DNA of 9,010 nucleotides from Patescibacteria group bacterium (GTDB lineage: Bacteria; Patescibacteriota; Minisyncoccia; UBA6257; 02-FULL-45-10c), in contig JAMCXE010000022.1 of the NCBI GenBank assembly GCA_023474975.1, forward strand, positions 1 through 9,010. The letters are read 5' to 3'. The notes below the pieces were generated by a model. That model saw only the letters and a list, made by a program, of their open reading frames with translations. It was not told the origin of the DNA and ran no database searches. How positions within the stretch are numbered: the stretch's first letter is position 1; every line of letters starts with the position of its first letter. Shown here piece by piece: positions 6,609 to 9,010 of the stretch. The position numbers were made by a program, and so were the translations under genes.

Positions 6609-8045
6609 ATGGATCATAAAAAATTTTATATTACAACTTCTATAGCTTATATTAATTCGGAGCCGCATATTGGTTTTGCTTTGGAACTTGTCCAGGCCGA
6701 TGTTTTGGCTCGCTATTTCAGACAAAAAGGTTTTGATGTTTTTTTTCAAACGGGTGCCGACGAGCATGGCTCCAAAATACAGCGCGCGGCTGAAGCGGTT
6801 CAAAAAAATCCCCAAGAATTCGTTGATGAATTAAGCGAGAAATTTGAAAAATTAAAGCCACTTTTAAACTTGTCTTGGAATAATTTTATTCGTACAACCG
6901 ACCAAAATATCCACTGGCCCGTAGTTCAAGATATTTGGCTAAGGCTTTTTGCTTCGGGTGATCTATATAAAAAAAAATATGGAGGTTATTACTGCGTTGG
7001 ATGCGAGGCTTTTAAAACTGGGAGGGATATTGTTAATGGCAAGTGCGTTGTTCATAAAAAAGAATTAGAATTTATTGAAGAGGAAAACTGGTTTTTTAGG
7101 CTTTCCAAATACACAAAAGAGATCGAATTGGCGATAAAGAGCGATAAATTAAAGATCCTTCCCGAAACCAGGAGGAATGAGATCCTTGCGTTATTAAGCG
7201 AGGGGCTTGAAGATATAAGTTTTTCTAGATCTAAAAAGCAGCTTAAGTGGGGAATTCCCGTTCCCAACGACAATGATCAAGTAATGTATGTTTGGGCAGA
7301 TGCTTTAACTAACTACATAAGCGGCTATGGCGGAATAGAAAAATGGAAGGAGCATCCGGCGGATGTACATGTTATCGGTAAAGATATCTCTCGTTTTCAT
7401 GCCGCAATATGGCCGGCAATGCTTATTTCCGCCAGCCTTCCGTTACCTAAAAATATTTTCGTTCATGGATTCATTACCTCCGGAGGAGAGAAGATGTCTA
7501 AATCTTTGGGGAATATCATTGATCCTTATGAGTTAGTCAAAAAATACGGAGCCGATCCGGTTAGATATTATCTTCTCAGGGAGATCCCTTCTTCTGGCGA
7601 TGGTGATTTTTCTTATGAAAAATTTGAAGAGCGTTATAATGGCGATCTGGCTAATGGCCTGGGTAATTTTGCTGCAAGAGTTTTGACGCTGGCGTCCAGA
7701 GAGGGGGTGCTGTCGGGTAAACCAAGAAAAGATACGGAAAATTTTTCTGCTTTAGTGATCAAAAATATTGAAAATTTTAGATTTGATATAGCTTTGAACG
7801 AAATATGGAATTTGATCCACTATGGTGATGGATATTTGAATCTAACTAAGCCGTGGAGCAAAGATCTGCCCGAGAAAAACAGGAAGGAATTTCTCTATGA
7901 TCTTGTTTTTATGTTGAAAACCGTCAGTGACCTACTTATTCCGTTTTTACCGGAAACCGCAGAAAAAATATCCAAAGCCATAGAAATCAGCGGGGATGGA
8001 TTTATTTCTAAAAAAATAGATAATCTTTTCCCTCGTTTACAATAA
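6609..8045 (+). CDS. metG: Methionyl-tRNA synthetase, short form
   Basis: Charges tRNA-Met, both initiator and elongator, in the cytoplasm; class I synthetase of 478 residues. ITTSIAYINSEPHIGFA (8-24) contains the ATP-binding signature, reading HIGF instead of HIGH. TGADEHGSKIQ (48-58) is the methionine-site region. A zinc knuckle uses Cys129, Cys132, Cys146 and probably His149. VMYVWADALTNYIS (225-238), VIGKDISRFHAAIWPAML (255-272) and the catalytic loop KMSKS (295-299) follow. A helical anticodon-binding domain spans about 340-470, with NLTKPW (411-416) at the anticodon-recognition position. The chain ends there: the C-terminal EMAP/Trbp111-like tRNA-binding domain of longer MetRSs is absent. 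No Shine-Dalgarno is visible; an AT-rich TATTTT at 6596-6601, 7 bases before the ATG, could be a -10 but lacks a well-spaced -35. The stop overlaps the tatD start. Confidence 0.97.
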   Translation: MDHKKFYITTSIAYINSEPHIGFALELVQADVLARYFRQKGFDVFFQTGADEHGSKIQRAAEAVQKNPQEFVDELSEKFEKLKPLLNLSWNNFIRTTDQNIHWPVVQDIWLRLFASGDLYKKKYGGYYCVGCEAFKTGRDIVNGKCVVHKKELEFIEEENWFFRLSKYTKEIELAIKSDKLKILPETRRNEILALLSEGLEDISFSRSKKQLKWGIPVPNDNDQVMYVWADALTNYISGYGGIEKWKEHPADVHVIGKDISRFHAAIWPAMLISASLPLPKNIFVHGFITSGGEKMSKSLGNIIDPYELVKKYGADPVRYYLLREIPSSGDGDFSYEKFEERYNGDLANGLGNFAARVLTLASREGVLSGKPRKDTENFSALVIKNIENFRFDIALNEIWNLIHYGDGYLNLTKPWSKDLPEKNRKEFLYDLVFMLKTVSDLLIPFLPETAEKISKAIEISGDGFISKKIDNLFPRLQ

Positions 8046-8866
8046 TGAAAGCAATAGATGTTCACGGACACATACAATTTCCAGATTTTGACGCTGACAG
8101 AGCGGAGATCGTAAAAAGAGCGCGTGATGTTGGTGTAAAAATGATCGCGGTCGGCACACAAGCCGCCACCTCCAAAAAAGCCATAGAAATAGCTCATCAA
8201 TTTTCAAGCGATGTTTGGGCTACGGTTGGTTTTCATCCAAATCATTTATCAAAAAATTGGCATCACGATGAAAAAGAGCAGGCGGAATCCAAGCAGGAAG
8301 TTTTCGATATTAATGTTCTAAGAGAACTTGCTAAGGATCCTAAGGTTGTTTCTATAAGCGAATGTGGATTTGATTTTTTTTACGATAAAAGCGATGCGGG
8401 ACTTCAAGAAAAAGCTTTCGGTGAACAAGCTAGTTTAGCAAGAGAATTAAATAAGCCGCTAATGATGCATTGCCGCCCCTCAAAAGGAACTGACGATGCC
8501 TATAAAATAGCATTGGAAATATTGAGCGATCCAAAATTTGATAATTTGAAAAAAATAATGCATTTTTATGCCGGCTCTTTGGATATGGCCAAAAAATTAG
8601 CAAAATTGGGATTTTATTTTACTTTTGGAGGCGTTATAACTTTTGCCAGGAGCTATGATGAAATTATAAAGTATTTACCGTTGGATAGGATCTTTGCCGA
8701 AACAGACTGTCCATATGTGGCTCCGCAGAGCCATCGCGGCAAAAGAAACGAGCCGGCTTATGTCGTTGAAGTTGTTCTTAAAATAGCGGAGCTGAAAGGG
8801 TTGGATTTTGAAGAAGCCGCGGATGAGCTATATGAAAATTCGGTAAAAATCTTCAATTTGAAGTAG
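8045..8866 (+). CDS. tatD: TatD family metal-dependent deoxyribonuclease
   Basis: A 273-residue TIM-barrel hydrolase of the TatD family, known as metal-dependent DNases (3'-5' exonuclease or AP endonuclease activities) with roles in DNA repair. Metal ligands expected of the family are all visible: His7 and His9 in DVHGHIQFPDFDADR (5-19), Glu106 in SECGFDFF, His142 in MMHCRPS, His173 in MHFYAGS, and Asp221 in AETDCPYVAP (218-227). RGKRNEPAYV (231-240) is the strongly conserved C-terminal signature. An acidic, lysine-rich stretch at about 70-90 is a loop insertion relative to minimal members. The ATG shares one base with the metG stop (TAATG), so translation is probably coupled; no separate ribosome-binding site is seen. 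metG next to tatD is a common bacterial arrangement (for example metS-yabD in Bacillus). It is the only gene here ending in TAG. Confidence 0.95.
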   Translation: MKAIDVHGHIQFPDFDADRAEIVKRARDVGVKMIAVGTQAATSKKAIEIAHQFSSDVWATVGFHPNHLSKNWHHDEKEQAESKQEVFDINVLRELAKDPKVVSISECGFDFFYDKSDAGLQEKAFGEQASLARELNKPLMMHCRPSKGTDDAYKIALEILSDPKFDNLKKIMHFYAGSLDMAKKLAKLGFYFTFGGVITFARSYDEIIKYLPLDRIFAETDCPYVAPQSHRGKRNEPAYVVEVVLKIAELKGLDFEEAADELYENSVKIFNLK

Positions 8867-8884
8867 AGTCTCTTATTTTATAAT
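8858..8884 (+). promoter_or_regulatory. Candidate promoter at the end of tatD
   Basis: A perfect TATAAT sits at 8879-8884, preceded by TTGAAG (8858-8863) with a 15-base spacer, which is short of the ideal 17. The -35 overlaps the tatD stop codon region. Transcription would start near 8890-8892, exactly at the first arm of the hairpin chain that follows. AT-rich sequence gives chance TATAAT matches, so this rests mainly on position. Confidence 0.35.
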
Positions 8885-8886
8885 TT

Positions 8887-8978
8887 AGCGCGTGAAGTCT
8901 TTTACTAGTATAGTCGCGCTTTAACACGTTAAAGCGAACTATTCATAACAAGTCGCCTTGTTATCAACTTGTTTTTTT
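8887..8978 (+). ncRNA. Candidate structured RNA or leader (hairpin chain)
   Basis: Three perfect inverted repeats follow one another. AGCGCG (8887-8892) pairs with CGCGCT (8915-8920), enclosing a smaller ACTA/TAGT hairpin (8904-8914). CGCTTTAA (8917-8924) pairs with TTAAAGCG (8929-8936) around CACG. ATAACAAG (8945-8952) pairs with CTTGTTAT (8957-8964) around TCGC. The first and second stems share bases 8917-8920, so they exclude each other. The segment runs from the expected start point of the TATAAT promoter to a seven-T run. It has no tRNA T-arm and does not look like SRP RNA, 6S or tmRNA. It may be a small RNA, a leader of the next gene, or only the terminator region of metG-tatD. Confidence 0.35.
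8945..8978 (+). terminator. Likely intrinsic terminator of metG-tatD
   Basis: ATAACAAG (8945-8952), loop TCGC, CTTGTTAT (8957-8964) forms a perfect eight-base-pair hairpin. The T-run at 8972-8978 lies seven bases beyond it. Alternatively AACAAGT (8947-8953) pairs with ACTTGTT (8967-8973), which places the T-run directly after the stem as in a classical terminator. The stems are AT-rich, so strength is uncertain. Confidence 0.5.
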
Positions 8979-8982
8979 GCGA

Positions 8983-8998
8983 GGGGGGGGGGGGGGGG
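8983..8998. repeat. Homopolymeric run of 16 G
   Basis: Sixteen consecutive G follow GCGA and precede AAACTTTC, in an otherwise AT-rich region. Nothing similar occurs elsewhere in the window. Such a run is either a slippage-prone mononucleotide tract or a sequencing or assembly artefact near the end of the available sequence. Confidence 0.9.
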
Positions 8999-9010
8999 AA
9001 ACTTTCTTTT

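Noticed and set aside
8959..8970. DnaA-box-like TTATCAAC, hinting at a replication origin.
   Set aside because: A single imperfect match that is part of a hairpin; no cluster of boxes, dnaA or dnaN nearby.
8887..8978. tRNA or integron attC site in the hairpin region.
   Set aside because: No T-arm GTTCRA motif or acceptor stem with a complementary partner; the inverted repeats CTTTAAC/GTTAAAG do not fit RYYYAAC/GTTRRRY core sites.
1..9010. Recoding of UGA (as in Gracilibacteria or Absconditabacteria), suggested by the absence of TGA stops.
   Set aside because: No in-frame TGA occurs in any of the seven genes; seven stops are too few to infer more than a preference for TAA.

Overview
The window is AT-rich bacterial chromosome with all seven recognisable genes on the + strand. 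They are short to average-length forms of universal genes, tightly spaced in places. Features that together suggest a small-genome candidate-phylum lineage (Patescibacteria/CPR, perhaps Parcubacteria) are: a single-chain class II glycyl-tRNA synthetase with a four-cysteine zinc knuckle, a short MetRS with no C-terminal tRNA-binding domain, an envelope protein made of DUF11-like repeats, no Shine-Dalgarno sequence at any visible start, and an intergenic AT-rich palindromic repeat. This placement is inference; no rRNA or ribosomal protein is present to confirm it. Stops are TAA (six) and TAG (one), with no in-frame TGA, so the standard bacterial code fits and there is no sign of UGA recoding.

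Layout. 1-1686: a membrane-anchored surface protein, cut by the left edge. 1698-2450: a family 2 glycosyltransferase 11 bases downstream, probably in the same transcript. 2516-3835: glycyl-tRNA synthetase with its own promoter. 3836-3993: an intergenic block built from repeated AATTTTCAA/TTGAAAATT units arranged as an imperfect palindrome; the last unit supplies the -35 of a good promoter for the next gene. 3994-5259: an M16 zinc peptidase. 5260-5512: a 253-base gap with a stem-loop, a Shine-Dalgarno-like sequence with no gene behind it, and a short PIN-like peptide fragment. 5513-6553: an AI-2E/PerM family membrane protein. 6609-8045 and 8045-8866: metG and tatD, overlapping by one base, a pairing common across bacteria. 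8867-9010: a TATAAT promoter candidate, a chain of hairpins ending in a T-run, and a run of 16 G.

The genes do not form one pathway. Two tRNA synthetases and TatD are housekeeping; the DUF11-like protein, glycosyltransferase, M16 peptidase and PerM-like protein are envelope or quality-control functions. I see no defence system, mobile element, CRISPR array, tRNA or rRNA. The most unusual material is non-coding: the hairpin chain and G16 tract at the right end, and the palindromic repeat-plus-promoter before the peptidase gene. I do not claim a new protein system here.
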